The notes under the pieces are model-generated. The model had not been told where the DNA came from. It searched no databases and saw only the letters and a list, made by a program, of their open reading frames with translations. From contig JAEENF010000241.1 in NCBI GenBank assembly GCA_016283605.1, forward strand, positions 1 through 17,335: 17,335 nt of DNA, in the 5' to 3' direction. The first letter of the stretch is position 1. The number at the start of each line of letters is the position of its first letter. The translations under genes were made by a program, and so were the position numbers. This document shows positions 1 to 5,846 of the stretch, piece after piece. This stretch comes from Prevotella sp. (GTDB lineage Bacteria; Bacteroidota; Bacteroidia; Bacteroidales; Bacteroidaceae).

Positions 1-1092
1 CTTCTTGACATTGGCCTCAGCATCGAGTTGGAAGATGACGCTGTAACAGAGCTTTTCCTCATCGGGACGCAGCGAGCAGATGAAGTTACAGAGGCGCTCA
101 GGGAGCATGGGGATGGTGCGGTCGACGAGATAGATGCTCGTGGCACGGTTGTAGGCCTCCTTGTCGATGGTAGAGCCTTCCTTCACATAGTGCGAGACAT
201 CGGCGATATGCACGCCCACCTCCCAAAGGCCGCTATCCAGCTTGCGGATGGAAAGGGCATCATCGAAGTCCTTGGCATCCTTGGGGTCGATGGTGCAGGT
301 GAAGACATCACGGAAGTCCTCACGACGGGCAATCTCCTGTTCGGTGATGGCGGCGTCGATCTTCTCAGCTGCATCCTCCACATTCTTCGGATACTTATAA
401 GGTAGGTTGTACTGCGCGAGGATGGCATGCATCTCGGCATTGTTCTCACCCGTCTTACCCAGGATATCCACCACAGAGCCGATAATGTTCTTATGCTCGG
501 CATCAGGCCATTGTACGACCTTCACGACAGCCTTATCGTCGGTCTTTCCGCCCTTCAGTTTACGTTTGGGGATGATGATATCATGGACGAAGGTGGAGTC
601 CTGCGGAATCAGGAAAGCCCAGTCCTTTTCGACACGGAGTTTTCCGACAATCTGGTCGTGGGCACGACGCACAATCTCAATCACCATCGCCTCCTTGATA
701 TGCTTATCACGACGGGCCATATACGAGACCTTCACCTTGTCGCCGTCCATCGCCGACATCGAGTTTCGCTCAGCCACAAAAACAGGCGTTCCACCGTCAT
801 CGGGCAGGAACGAGTTACGACCTGAGGCCTTACGACGGAAGGTGCCTTCCTGCACCTGCGTCTTCATATTCAGACGGTAGGCGTTGTCGCTGACTTTCGA
901 GAGGAAGTCATCCCACGCCATCTCTTCCATCGTGTCGATGGCGAGCATCTTCAACGGATGGGTGTCGAGTTTCAGTGCCTTGAAAATCTGCTTGAACGTG
1001 AACGTTTCGTTCGGATGATGCTGGAACAGGTTCTGCAACAGTTCGCTGACCTGCTTCTTACCCAGTCTTTTTCCACCTTTTTTCTTTCCCAT
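1..1092 (-). CDS. rnr: Ribonuclease R, N-terminal half (3' end outside window)
   Basis: A processive 3'-to-5' exoribonuclease that degrades structured RNA in the cytoplasm. The frame runs from ATG at 1092 to the window edge: 364 residues, roughly half of the usual 700-odd in this phylum. The first 15 residues are rich in lysine and glycine. Residues 15-75 look like the small winged-helix start, and about 80-225 look like the two cold-shock/OB domains. The RNB catalytic domain begins near 258 and carries DPKDAKDFDDA at 269-279, whose aspartates bind the catalytic metal in this family. The sequence then runs through VGVHIADVSHYV and DRTIPMLPERLCN, both strongly conserved in RNase II/R. The S1 domain would lie outside the window. 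RNase R is preferred over RNase II because of the basic N-terminus and helix domain. The gene is transcribed away from the epimerase gene and has its own promoter. Confidence 0.95.
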   Translation of the reverse strand, partial: MGKKKGGKRLGKKQVSELLQNLFQHHPNETFTFKQIFKALKLDTHPLKMLAIDTMEEMAWDDFLSKVSDNAYRLNMKTQVQEGTFRRKASGRNSFLPDDGGTPVFVAERNSMSAMDGDKVKVSYMARRDKHIKEAMVIEIVRRAHDQIVGKLRVEKDWAFLIPQDSTFVHDIIIPKRKLKGGKTDDKAVVKVVQWPDAEHKNIIGSVVDILGKTGENNAEMHAILAQYNLPYKYPKNVEDAAEKIDAAITEQEIARREDFRDVFTCTIDPKDAKDFDDALSIRKLDSGLWEVGVHIADVSHYVKEGSTIDKEAYNRATSIYLVDRTIPMLPERLCNFICSLRPDEEKLCYSVIFQLDAEANVKK

Positions 1093-1117
1093 AGACTTAT
1101 ATTTTAGTTCTTTGCCG

Positions 1118-1152
1118 CAAAGATACAATTTATTTTTGAAATAAAAGACAAA
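1118..1152 (-). promoter_or_regulatory. Promoter of rnr, Bacteroidetes type
   Basis: On the minus strand TATCTTTG (1125-1118) matches the Bacteroidetes -7 consensus TAnnTTTG. TTTG at 1152-1149 lies 27 bases upstream and fits the -33 element. The predicted transcript would start about 20 bases before the ATG of rnr. Assigned by motif and position only. Confidence 0.65.
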
Positions 1153-1169
1153 TCAATGTTTTTTTTTAA

Positions 1170-1244
1170 CGACAACTAAGACAACTATAACAACATTCAA
1201 TCAAGGTCGAAAAGAAAAAGTTGTCCAAGTTGTCCAAGTTGTCG
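1170..1244. repeat. Imperfect 24-bp inverted repeat built of 9-bp units
   Basis: The right arm (1221-1244) is TTGTCCAAG twice, then TTGTCG. The left arm (1170-1193) is the same array inverted and degenerate: CGACAACTAAGACAACT then ATAACAA. The arms agree at about 19 of 24 positions and mismatches fall in the spacer of each 9-bp unit, so the GACAAC/GTTGTC cores are kept. A 27-base AT-rich stretch separates them. The array lies between the divergent promoters of rnr and the epimerase gene and overlaps the -33 region of the latter. It could be an operator for a dimeric regulator, a hairpin, or a dispersed intergenic repeat. Confidence 0.6.
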
Positions 1245-1263
1245 TAAAAAAATAGTACCTTTG
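1230..1263 (+). promoter_or_regulatory. Promoter of the epimerase-PAP2 pair
   Basis: TACCTTTG at 1256-1263 is a good -7 element. TTGTCC at 1230, the second copy of the 9-bp repeat, lies 26 bases upstream, which fits the spacing of the other promoters in this window (23-27). The start codon at 1282 would then have a leader of only about a dozen bases. The TTG at 1261, which could extend the reading frame, lies inside the -7 element and so is probably not a start codon. Confidence 0.65.
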
Positions 1264-1281
1264 CACCAAATTTCGTGTCAG

Positions 1282-2271
1282 ATGAAGATTTTAATCACTG
1301 GAGCGAGCGGGTTTATCGGCTCATTTATCGTGGAAGAGGCACTCAAGCGTGGCTTCGAGACATGGGCAGCGGTGCGTAAGAGCAGTTCGAGGGAATGGCT
1401 CAAGGATGAGCGCATACACTTTATCGAACTGAACCTCTCGTCGAAGGCACAGCTCGTGGAACAACTGCGAGGTATGGACTTCGACTACGTGGTGCATGCC
1501 GCAGGAGTGACGAAGTGTCTGAACAAGGCGGACTTCCACCGTATCAATACCGAGGGCACGAAGAATCTGGCAGAAGCTCTCCTCGAAGTAAAGATGCCGT
1601 TGAAGCGTTTTGTCTTCGTGAGCAGCCTTAGCATCTTCGGTGCCATCAAGGAGCAAGAGCCCTACGAAGAGATCCGTGAGAGCGACACACCGCAACCGAA
1701 TACGGAGTATGGGCGCAGCAAGCTGGAGGCAGAGCAATTCCTCGCCACCACTACCCTACCTTATATTATATTAAGGCCTACAGGCGTCTACGGGCCTCGT
1801 GAGAAGGATTACTTCATCATGGCCAAGAGCATCAAGGGCCACAGCGACTTCGCCGTAGGCTACAAGCGTCAGGACATCACCTTCGTCTACGTGAAGGACG
1901 TCGTGCAGGCTGTGTTCCTCGCCCTCGACAAAGGTGAGAACGGGCGTCAGTACTTCCTCTCTGACGGTGAGGTGTATCAGAGCACGACCTTCAGCGACCT
2001 CATCCACGAGGAACTGGGTCGTCCCTGGTGGATACGGATCACGGCTCCGGTATGGGTGCTGCGGATCGTCACCTTCTTCGGTGAGTATATCGGAAGGATG
2101 ACGGGCAAGGTGACGGCCCTGAATAATGACAAGTATAACATCCTGAAACAGCGCAACTGGCGCTGCGACATCCAGCCTGCCATCGATGAACTGGGGTATC
2201 AGCCTACGGTGAAGTTGGAACAGGGTGTGAAGGAAACTATCCAATGGTACAAGGAACACGGATGGCTGTAA
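1282..2271 (+). CDS. NAD(P)-dependent epimerase/dehydratase family protein (extended SDR)
   Basis: An extended short-chain dehydrogenase/reductase of 329 residues, probably cytoplasmic. The N-terminus MKILITGASGFIG is a textbook Rossmann dinucleotide-binding loop (GASGFIG, 7-13). VVHAAG follows at about 70-75, then the serine strand VFVSSLSIFG (111-120). The catalytic pair is in YGRSK (Tyr143, Lys147), and RPTGVYGP follows. The C-terminal third is the variable substrate domain. The substrate cannot be read from sequence: nucleotide sugars, sterol-like lipids and ceramide/sphinganine ketones are all used by this superfamily. The next gene is a lipid-type PAP2 enzyme, which leans the inference towards lipid metabolism. 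ATG at 1282 is chosen over an upstream TTG because the latter overlaps the promoter and the Rossmann strand normally starts at once. Confidence 0.88.
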   Translation: MKILITGASGFIGSFIVEEALKRGFETWAAVRKSSSREWLKDERIHFIELNLSSKAQLVEQLRGMDFDYVVHAAGVTKCLNKADFHRINTEGTKNLAEALLEVKMPLKRFVFVSSLSIFGAIKEQEPYEEIRESDTPQPNTEYGRSKLEAEQFLATTTLPYIILRPTGVYGPREKDYFIMAKSIKGHSDFAVGYKRQDITFVYVKDVVQAVFLALDKGENGRQYFLSDGEVYQSTTFSDLIHEELGRPWWIRITAPVWVLRIVTFFGEYIGRMTGKVTALNNDKYNILKQRNWRCDIQPAIDELGYQPTVKLEQGVKETIQWYKEHGWL

Positions 2272-2320
2272 CATTGGACATTGAAGATTGAACATTGAAG
2301 ATTGAACATTGAAAATTGAA
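2272..2320 (+). repeat. 14-bp tandem repeat (CATTGAAGATTGAA), 3.5 copies
   Basis: A half unit (2272-2278) is followed by three head-to-tail 14-bp units at 2279-2292, 2293-2306 and 2307-2320. The first two full units are identical; the third has one change. The array fills the whole gap between the stop of the epimerase gene and the PAP2 gene, and its last unit supplies the TTG proposed as the PAP2 start codon. A related TTGAA-rich stretch lies between susC and susD at 13075-13098. Confidence 0.85.
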
Positions 2321-3287
2321 AATATTTAAGGATATATTCAAGATTGAGAAGAAGCCGCACAAGGGGTTGTTGGCAGTGGAGTGGGTCATCATGGGCTATA
2401 CGCTGCTGACATTGATGTTGGGTCTCTTCATGAGTACGAAGATCTACAATCTCGACCCCATCATCTGGGGACGATTCCGCATCGTGATGATGACCCTCGC
2501 CCTCTGGCTCGTCTATCGGATGATACCCTGCCGTTTTACGCTGTTCTGTCGCATCGGTCTGCAGCTGGTCCTCCTGTCGTGGTGGTATCCTGAGACCTAC
2601 GAGTTCAACCGTCACTTCCCCAACCTCGACCATCTCTTCGCAGGTTACGAGCAGCAGTTCTTCGGGTGTCAGCCTGCCCTGCTGTTCTCACAGGCCTATA
2701 CACATCCTGTCTTCAGCGAGCTCATGCATCTGGGCTACGCCTCGTATTTCCCCCTGATAGCCGTCATCACGCTGTTCTACTTCTTCAGGAGATATGAGGA
2801 GTTCCTGCGTGCGGAGTTCATCATCCTCACGGCGTTCTTCATCTATTACGTCATCTTTATCTTCCTGCCTGTCACTGGTCCGCAGTACTACTATCTGGCA
2901 GCAGACATAGAGAATATCGCCAACGGGGTGTTCCCCAACGTCAGCAACTACTTCTCCACCCACATGGAACGAGTGACCACGCCAGGATGGAGCGACGGAT
3001 TCTTCTACGCCCTGGTGGAGAGTGCCCACGATGCCGGTGAACGTCCTACAGCCGCCTTCCCCAGCAGTCATGTGGGCATCACCACCATCTTGATGTTCCT
3101 GGCGTGGAAGGCAAGATGCAAACCGCTCTTCTGGGGTATGATGCCCTTCTACGTGCTGATGTGCTTTGCCACCGTCTATATCCAGGCACACTATGCCATC
3201 GATGTCATCGCAGGGTGGATCTCGGCGACCGTATTTTTTGTCGTTTTGCATTTTTTATACGATAAAATTTGTCCAGTTCGAAAATAA
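2316..3287 (+). CDS. PAP2-superfamily membrane phosphatase/phosphotransferase, Aur1-like
   Basis: An integral inner-membrane protein of 323 residues with about six hydrophobic segments, roughly at 23-40, 52-70, 74-90, 137-157, 167-185 and 261-315. The PAP2 catalytic parts are present: FPSSH at 248-252 with the nucleophile-assisting His252, and AHYAID at 291-296 with His292 and Asp296. The arginine usual in the last motif (SRxxxxxHxxxD) is absent. That, together with the FLPVTGPQYYY segment, resembles the Aur1/inositol-phosphoceramide-synthase branch rather than classic phosphatidic acid phosphatases. It probably transfers or removes a phosphate-linked head group on a lipid; the exact substrate is unknown. 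The start is uncertain. TTG at 2316 gives the full N-terminus, a stop at 2310 blocks anything upstream, and the first ATG (2391) would cut into the first membrane segment. Confidence 0.82.
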   Translation: MKIFKDIFKIEKKPHKGLLAVEWVIMGYTLLTLMLGLFMSTKIYNLDPIIWGRFRIVMMTLALWLVYRMIPCRFTLFCRIGLQLVLLSWWYPETYEFNRHFPNLDHLFAGYEQQFFGCQPALLFSQAYTHPVFSELMHLGYASYFPLIAVITLFYFFRRYEEFLRAEFIILTAFFIYYVIFIFLPVTGPQYYYLAADIENIANGVFPNVSNYFSTHMERVTTPGWSDGFFYALVESAHDAGERPTAAFPSSHVGITTILMFLAWKARCKPLFWGMMPFYVLMCFATVYIQAHYAIDVIAGWISATVFFVVLHFLYDKICPVRK

Positions 3288-3299
3288 TGCCTATCTTTG
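3268..3299 (+). promoter_or_regulatory. Promoter of greA, partly inside the PAP2 gene end
   Basis: TATCTTTG at 3292-3299 with TTTG at 3268-3271 (24 bases apart) matches the Bacteroidetes promoter pattern. The upstream element lies within the last codons of the PAP2 gene. A start near 3306 would give greA a leader of about 118 bases, long for this window and containing a terminator-like hairpin. Confidence 0.65.
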
Positions 3300-3324
3300 C
3301 ACACGGATTAGTAAGGATAAAGAC

Positions 3325-3395
3325 ATGATAACATCGAGGATTCCGACATGATGAAGGTCGGGATTCTTTTGTTTTTTGTCCGTCCAGAGTATTGA
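3325..3395 (+). other. Two tiny overlapping reading frames in the greA leader
   Basis: ATG at 3325 opens MITSRIPT followed by TGA (3349-3351). ATG at 3348 opens MMKVGILLFFVRPEY, ending with TGA at 3393-3395. The two overlap by the ATGA junction typical of translationally coupled genes. The first covers the left arm of the hairpin at 3337-3367; the second covers the right arm and the T-rich tail. They may be regulatory leader peptides or chance frames. There is no clear ribosome site, but this phylum does not need one. Confidence 0.3.
3337..3378 (+). terminator. Terminator-like hairpin (attenuator) in the greA leader
   Basis: Arms 3337-3347 and 3357-3367 form an 11-bp stem (nine Watson-Crick and two G-U pairs) around a 9-base loop, followed by TTTTGTTTTTTG. 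It lies about 30 bases after the predicted greA start site, and no second promoter motif is seen between it and greA. It therefore sits inside the greA leader. It could terminate the epimerase-PAP2 transcript as well. Confidence 0.65.
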
Positions 3396-3423
3396 ATAAT
3401 TAATTACTAAAAAAGAAGATATT

Positions 3424-3891
3424 ATGGCATATATGTCACAAGAAGGCTACGACAAACTGATAGCCGAACTGAAACGCTTAGAAAGCATTGAGCGCCCTAA
3501 AGCCTCTGCAGCCATCGCTGAAGCCAGAGAGAAGGGTGACCTGAGTGAGAACTCCGAATATGATGCCGCCAAGGAGGCACAGGCACATCTCGAGGATAAG
3601 ATCAACCAGCTGAAGCTGACCATCTCGGAGGCGAAGGTGGTAGACACCAGCCGTCTGAGTACGGATGCTGTACAGATCCTGTCGAAGGTAGAGATGACCA
3701 ACCTGACGAACAAGGCCAAGATGACCTATACCATCGTCAGTGAGAGCGAGGCCAACCTCCGCGAAGGCAAGATCTCTATCAAGACCCCTATCGCCCAGGG
3801 CCTGTTGAACCACAAGGTGGGTGACGAGGTGGAAGTACGCATCCCCCGCGGCACCATCAAACTCCGTATCGACAAGATAACCGTAGGATAG
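3424..3891 (+). CDS. greA: Transcription elongation factor GreA
   Basis: Rescues backtracked RNA polymerase by entering the secondary channel and stimulating cleavage of the extruded RNA 3' end. Length 155 residues, close to the usual 158. The N-terminal coiled coil (about 1-75) carries DLSENSEYDAAKEAQ at about 39-53, the acidic tip whose Asp and Glu hold the catalytic Mg2+. The C-terminal globular domain follows, with SESEANLREGKISIKTPIAQGLL and a final VGDEVEVRIPRGTIKLRI strand pair typical of the family. ATG at 3424 gives MAYMSQEGYDKL, and the MxYMSxEGYxKL start is common in Bacteroidetes GreA. The gene is followed after 9 bases by the HIT gene, so the two are probably co-transcribed. The leader suggests attenuation. 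Confidence 0.96.
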   Translation: MAYMSQEGYDKLIAELKRLESIERPKASAAIAEAREKGDLSENSEYDAAKEAQAHLEDKINQLKLTISEAKVVDTSRLSTDAVQILSKVEMTNLTNKAKMTYTIVSESEANLREGKISIKTPIAQGLLNHKVGDEVEVRIPRGTIKLRIDKITVG

Positions 3892-3900
3892 TGAATAGTT

Positions 3901-4293
3901 ATGGATATATTCAGTAAGATTGCTGCTGGTGAGATTCCCAGCTACAAGTGCGCAGAGAACGAGAAGTTCTACGCTTTCCTCGACATCAATCCGCTGGTAA
4001 AGGGTCACACCCTCGTGATTCCTCGCCGCGAAGTAGACTATATCTTCGATATGGAAGATGACGAGATCGCAGAGTTCCAGGTGTTTGCCAAGAAGGTGGC
4101 CAAGGCCATCGGCAAGGCTTTCCCTTGTAAGAAAGTGGCAGAGGTGGTGCTCGGCCTCGAAGTACCCCACGCCCATATCCACCTCATTCCGATGCAGTCG
4201 GAAGGAGATGTGGACTTCCGTCGTGAGAAACTCAAACTCACGGAAGAGGAATTCCAGGAAATCGCCAAGAAAATCCGTGATGAGTTTGTCTAA
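3901..4293 (+). CDS. HIT-family nucleotide hydrolase (HINT-like)
   Basis: A small cytoplasmic histidine-triad protein of 130 residues. HIT enzymes of this group split purine nucleoside phosphoramidates or other nucleotidyl bonds through a nucleotidylated histidine. The triad is HAHIHLI at 90-96 (His90, His92, His94), preceded by DINPLVKGHTLVIPRR at about 28-43, which forms the nucleotide pocket. The exact substrate cannot be assigned. The protein ends DEFV, the same four residues as the convergent guanylyltransferase, because the two ends are encoded by the two arms of one palindrome. Pairing of greA with a HIT gene is, as I recall, common in Bacteroidetes. Confidence 0.93.
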   Translation: MDIFSKIAAGEIPSYKCAENEKFYAFLDINPLVKGHTLVIPRREVDYIFDMEDDEIAEFQVFAKKVAKAIGKAFPCKKVAEVVLGLEVPHAHIHLIPMQSEGDVDFRREKLKLTEEEFQEIAKKIRDEFV

Positions 4294-4310
4294 TCAGACA
4301 AACTCATCAC
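4277..4310. terminator. Bidirectional hairpin shared by two convergent genes
   Basis: Arms 4277-4291 and 4296-4310 are a perfect 15-bp inverted repeat around AATC. The plus-strand arm holds the last codons and the first base of the stop of the HIT gene; the other arm holds the end of the guanylyltransferase gene. The minus-strand transcript continues with GGATTTTCTT, the plus-strand one with CATATTTGAG, so the T-tracts are weak. It probably terminates or stabilises both messages. Confidence 0.7.
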
Positions 4311-5382
4311 CATATTTGAGACGTACCTCATTCACGTACTTACGCACCAACGAGGAGTCGTCGCCCTTCTTACAGATCATCAGGACATTACCCTGATCTG
4401 CCACAATATAACCCTCAAGACCATTGAAGACACCTACCTTACCCTTCGGCAACTTGATGACGTTGTTGTTACAATCCTCCATCATCACATCCGAATCGAT
4501 GATGACATTATCGCCTTCCACCTTACTCATCGACTCGTAGACGGCATGCCAGGTTCCAAGATCTGCCCAGCCAAAGTCGCACTTCATCACAAAGACATTC
4601 TTGCCCTGCTCCAAGATGGCATAGTCGAGGGAGATATTCGGATAGCGGGGATAGTTCTCTGTGACAAAAGCCATCTCTTCCTCGTAGGTATATTCAATTT
4701 TCTTATATCTTAAAGTCCGGAGTACTTCTGGGAAAATGCCCTCAAACGACTGGAGCAAGTATCTTACATTGGCCTGGAAGATACCGGTGTTCCAATAAAA
4801 CTCACCACTCTGCATGAACATCGTGGCAAACTCACGCTCGGGTTTCTCCGTAAACGACTTCACGGCGTAGACGTCAGGCTTGCAACTCAGATCGCCCAGC
4901 TGGATATAACCATAGCCAGGCTCTGGTCGTGTGGGCTTCACACCCATCACCAACAACACATCGTTCTCAGAGACGTAGTTAAAACCTATCTCCACATTCC
5001 GCAGGAAACTGCTCTCGTTGAGCACCATCTGGTCAGAGGGCAGCACCAGGACGTTAGCCTCAGGATTCTTCTTATGGATACGCATCGCAGCCCACGCTAC
5101 AGTGGGAGCCGTATTACGGTGGATGGGTTCTACCATCACATTCCGTTCAGGCACCTCTGGCAACTGCTGTCTCGCTATATCCAAGTATTCTTTACAAGTA
5201 CATATATATATATTCTCCTTCGGCAGCAACTTGATCACACGGTCGTAAGTAGCCTGAAGCTGGGTCCTGCCTGTTCCGAAGAAGTCGATGAACTGCTTAG
5301 GACAGGCCTCCCTGCTTGAGGGCCACAACCTTCTACCGCGACCTCCGGCGAGAATCACGCAATAATTCTGGCTATTTTCCAT
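4294..5382 (-). CDS. manC: Mannose-1-phosphate guanylyltransferase (GDP-mannose pyrophosphorylase)
   Basis: Makes GDP-mannose from mannose-1-phosphate and GTP in the cytoplasm, feeding mannosylation and, through GDP-4-keto-6-deoxymannose, GDP-fucose for glycans and capsules. The 362-residue protein opens with the nucleotidyltransferase signature GGRGRRLWPSSREACPKQF (13-31). It then shows VLVLPSDQMV, the GYGYIQ strand, FTEKP and the FYWNTGIF segment, all standard for the type. It is the single-domain form and lacks the C-terminal phosphomannose isomerase cupin found in the roughly 480-residue bifunctional enzymes. The stop codon abuts that of the HIT gene on the other strand. A six-unit AT run (5202-5213) lies within the coding sequence. 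The gene symbol follows the function; orthology to a particular capsule-locus manC is not shown. Confidence 0.93.
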   Translation of the reverse strand: MENSQNYCVILAGGRGRRLWPSSREACPKQFIDFFGTGRTQLQATYDRVIKLLPKENIYICTCKEYLDIARQQLPEVPERNVMVEPIHRNTAPTVAWAAMRIHKKNPEANVLVLPSDQMVLNESSFLRNVEIGFNYVSENDVLLVMGVKPTRPEPGYGYIQLGDLSCKPDVYAVKSFTEKPEREFATMFMQSGEFYWNTGIFQANVRYLLQSFEGIFPEVLRTLRYKKIEYTYEEEMAFVTENYPRYPNISLDYAILEQGKNVFVMKCDFGWADLGTWHAVYESMSKVEGDNVIIDSDVMMEDCNNNVIKLPKGKVGVFNGLEGYIVADQGNVLMICKKGDDSSLVRKYVNEVRLKYGDEFV

Positions 5383-5420
5383 TTCTTTTCAAGAATATCT
5401 ATAGTTTCTGTATGATGGTG

Positions 5421-5451
5421 CGAAGGTACACATTATTATTGAAATAAACAA
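5421..5451 (-). promoter_or_regulatory. Promoter of the guanylyltransferase gene
   Basis: On the minus strand TACCTTCG (5428-5421) departs from TAnnTTTG at one base. TTG at 5451-5449 lies 23 bases upstream. The predicted leader is about 35 bases. It shares an AT-rich gap with the divergent tRNA promoter. Confidence 0.5.
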
Positions 5452-5478
5452 GTATTTTTAATTTTTTTACCATAAATC

Positions 5479-5509
5479 TTTGTGGTTTCAGATTTTTGTA
5501 GTACCTTTG
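5479..5509 (+). promoter_or_regulatory. Promoter of tRNA-Leu
   Basis: TACCTTTG at 5502-5509 and TTTG at 5479-5482 (23 bases apart) match the Bacteroidetes promoter pattern closely. The tRNA begins 26 bases after the -7 element, leaving a short 5' leader for RNase P. Confidence 0.7.
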
Positions 5510-5535
5510 CAGCGCTTTTCGAGATTAAGTGCTAC

Positions 5536-5617
5536 GCCCAGATGGCGGAATCGGTAGACGCGCTGGTCTCAAACACCAGTGGGGCAACCCGTGCCGGTTC
5601 GACCCCGGCTCTGGGTA
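5536..5617 (+). tRNA. tRNA-Leu, anticodon CAA
   Basis: The cloverleaf is complete. The acceptor GCCCAGA (5536-5542) pairs with TCTGGGT (5610-5616; a G-U closing pair) before discriminator A. The D arm contains the GGTAGA loop. The anticodon arm is CTGGT/ACCAG around CTCAAAC, giving CAA. A long variable arm (GGGGCAACCC) marks it as class II leucine, and the T arm is GCCGG-TTCGACC-CCGGC. The anticodon reads UUG codons. CCA is not encoded and must be added after transcription. It stands alone with its own promoter and terminator. Confidence 0.96.
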
Positions 5618-5669
5618 CGAAAGTACCACGTTCAGGCTCAATCAAGACGCTGGTTTCTCAAAAGGCAAG

Positions 5670-5706
5670 GTGCTGTAAGACAATAACTTACAGCACTTTT
5701 TATTTT
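5670..5706 (+). terminator. Intrinsic terminator of the tRNA-Leu gene
   Basis: A perfect 10-bp stem, GTGCTGTAAG (5670-5679) with CTTACAGCAC (5687-5696), around a 7-base loop is followed by TTTTTATTTT. It lies 52 bases after the tRNA. The spacer (5618-5669) has no gene; it contains a stretch resembling the tRNA D/anticodon arm (see findings). Confidence 0.9.
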
Positions 5707-5721
5707 CTAAAATCCTACTAC

Positions 5722-5796
5722 TGAGCCCTGAGATTTTCCCCACATTTTCCCCACCAAAGCAAATTTGAGTGAAGAATATAAAAAGTTGAGGGCTCA
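5722..5796. repeat. Tandem ATTTTCCCCAC pair flanked by an 8-bp inverted repeat
   Basis: The 11-base unit ATTTTCCCCAC occurs twice head to tail (5733-5743, 5744-5754). TGAGCCCT (5722-5729) and AGGGCTCA (5789-5796) form exact inverted arms around it. The patch lies downstream of the tRNA, where integrative elements often insert, but no integrase or direct repeat of the tRNA end is visible. The meaning is unknown. Confidence 0.6.
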
Positions 5797-5800
5797 ATTT
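5780..5800 (-). terminator. Possible weak terminator of the FAS1-SusCD-HTCS operon
   Basis: On the minus strand TTGAGCCCTCAA can fold into a short stem, extended by AAA/TTT with one bulged C, and is followed by CTTTTTAT. It lies about 45 bases after the HTCS stop codon. The stem is short, so it is a weak candidate; nothing better is visible between the HTCS gene and the tRNA terminator. Confidence 0.35.
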
Positions 5801-5846
5801 CTTTGTATTTGGGGATTCTTATTTCCCATAATAGTTCGTATTTGTA

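Noticed and set aside
28..880. Plus-strand frames opposite the RNase R gene
   Set aside because: The minus strand encodes a continuous RNase R with the RNB catalytic motif; the opposite frames resemble nothing.
1261..1281. TTG extension of the epimerase gene by seven codons
   Set aside because: The TTG lies inside the predicted -7 promoter element, and the Rossmann fold starts directly at the ATG at 1282.
5202..5213. Six-unit AT run in the guanylyltransferase gene as a phase-variation switch
   Set aside because: The run is short and is read naturally as codons of the NIYIC segment; nothing else suggests slippage.
5482..5724. An 80-codon frame over the tRNA-Leu region
   Set aside because: It is a translation of the tRNA gene and its terminator.
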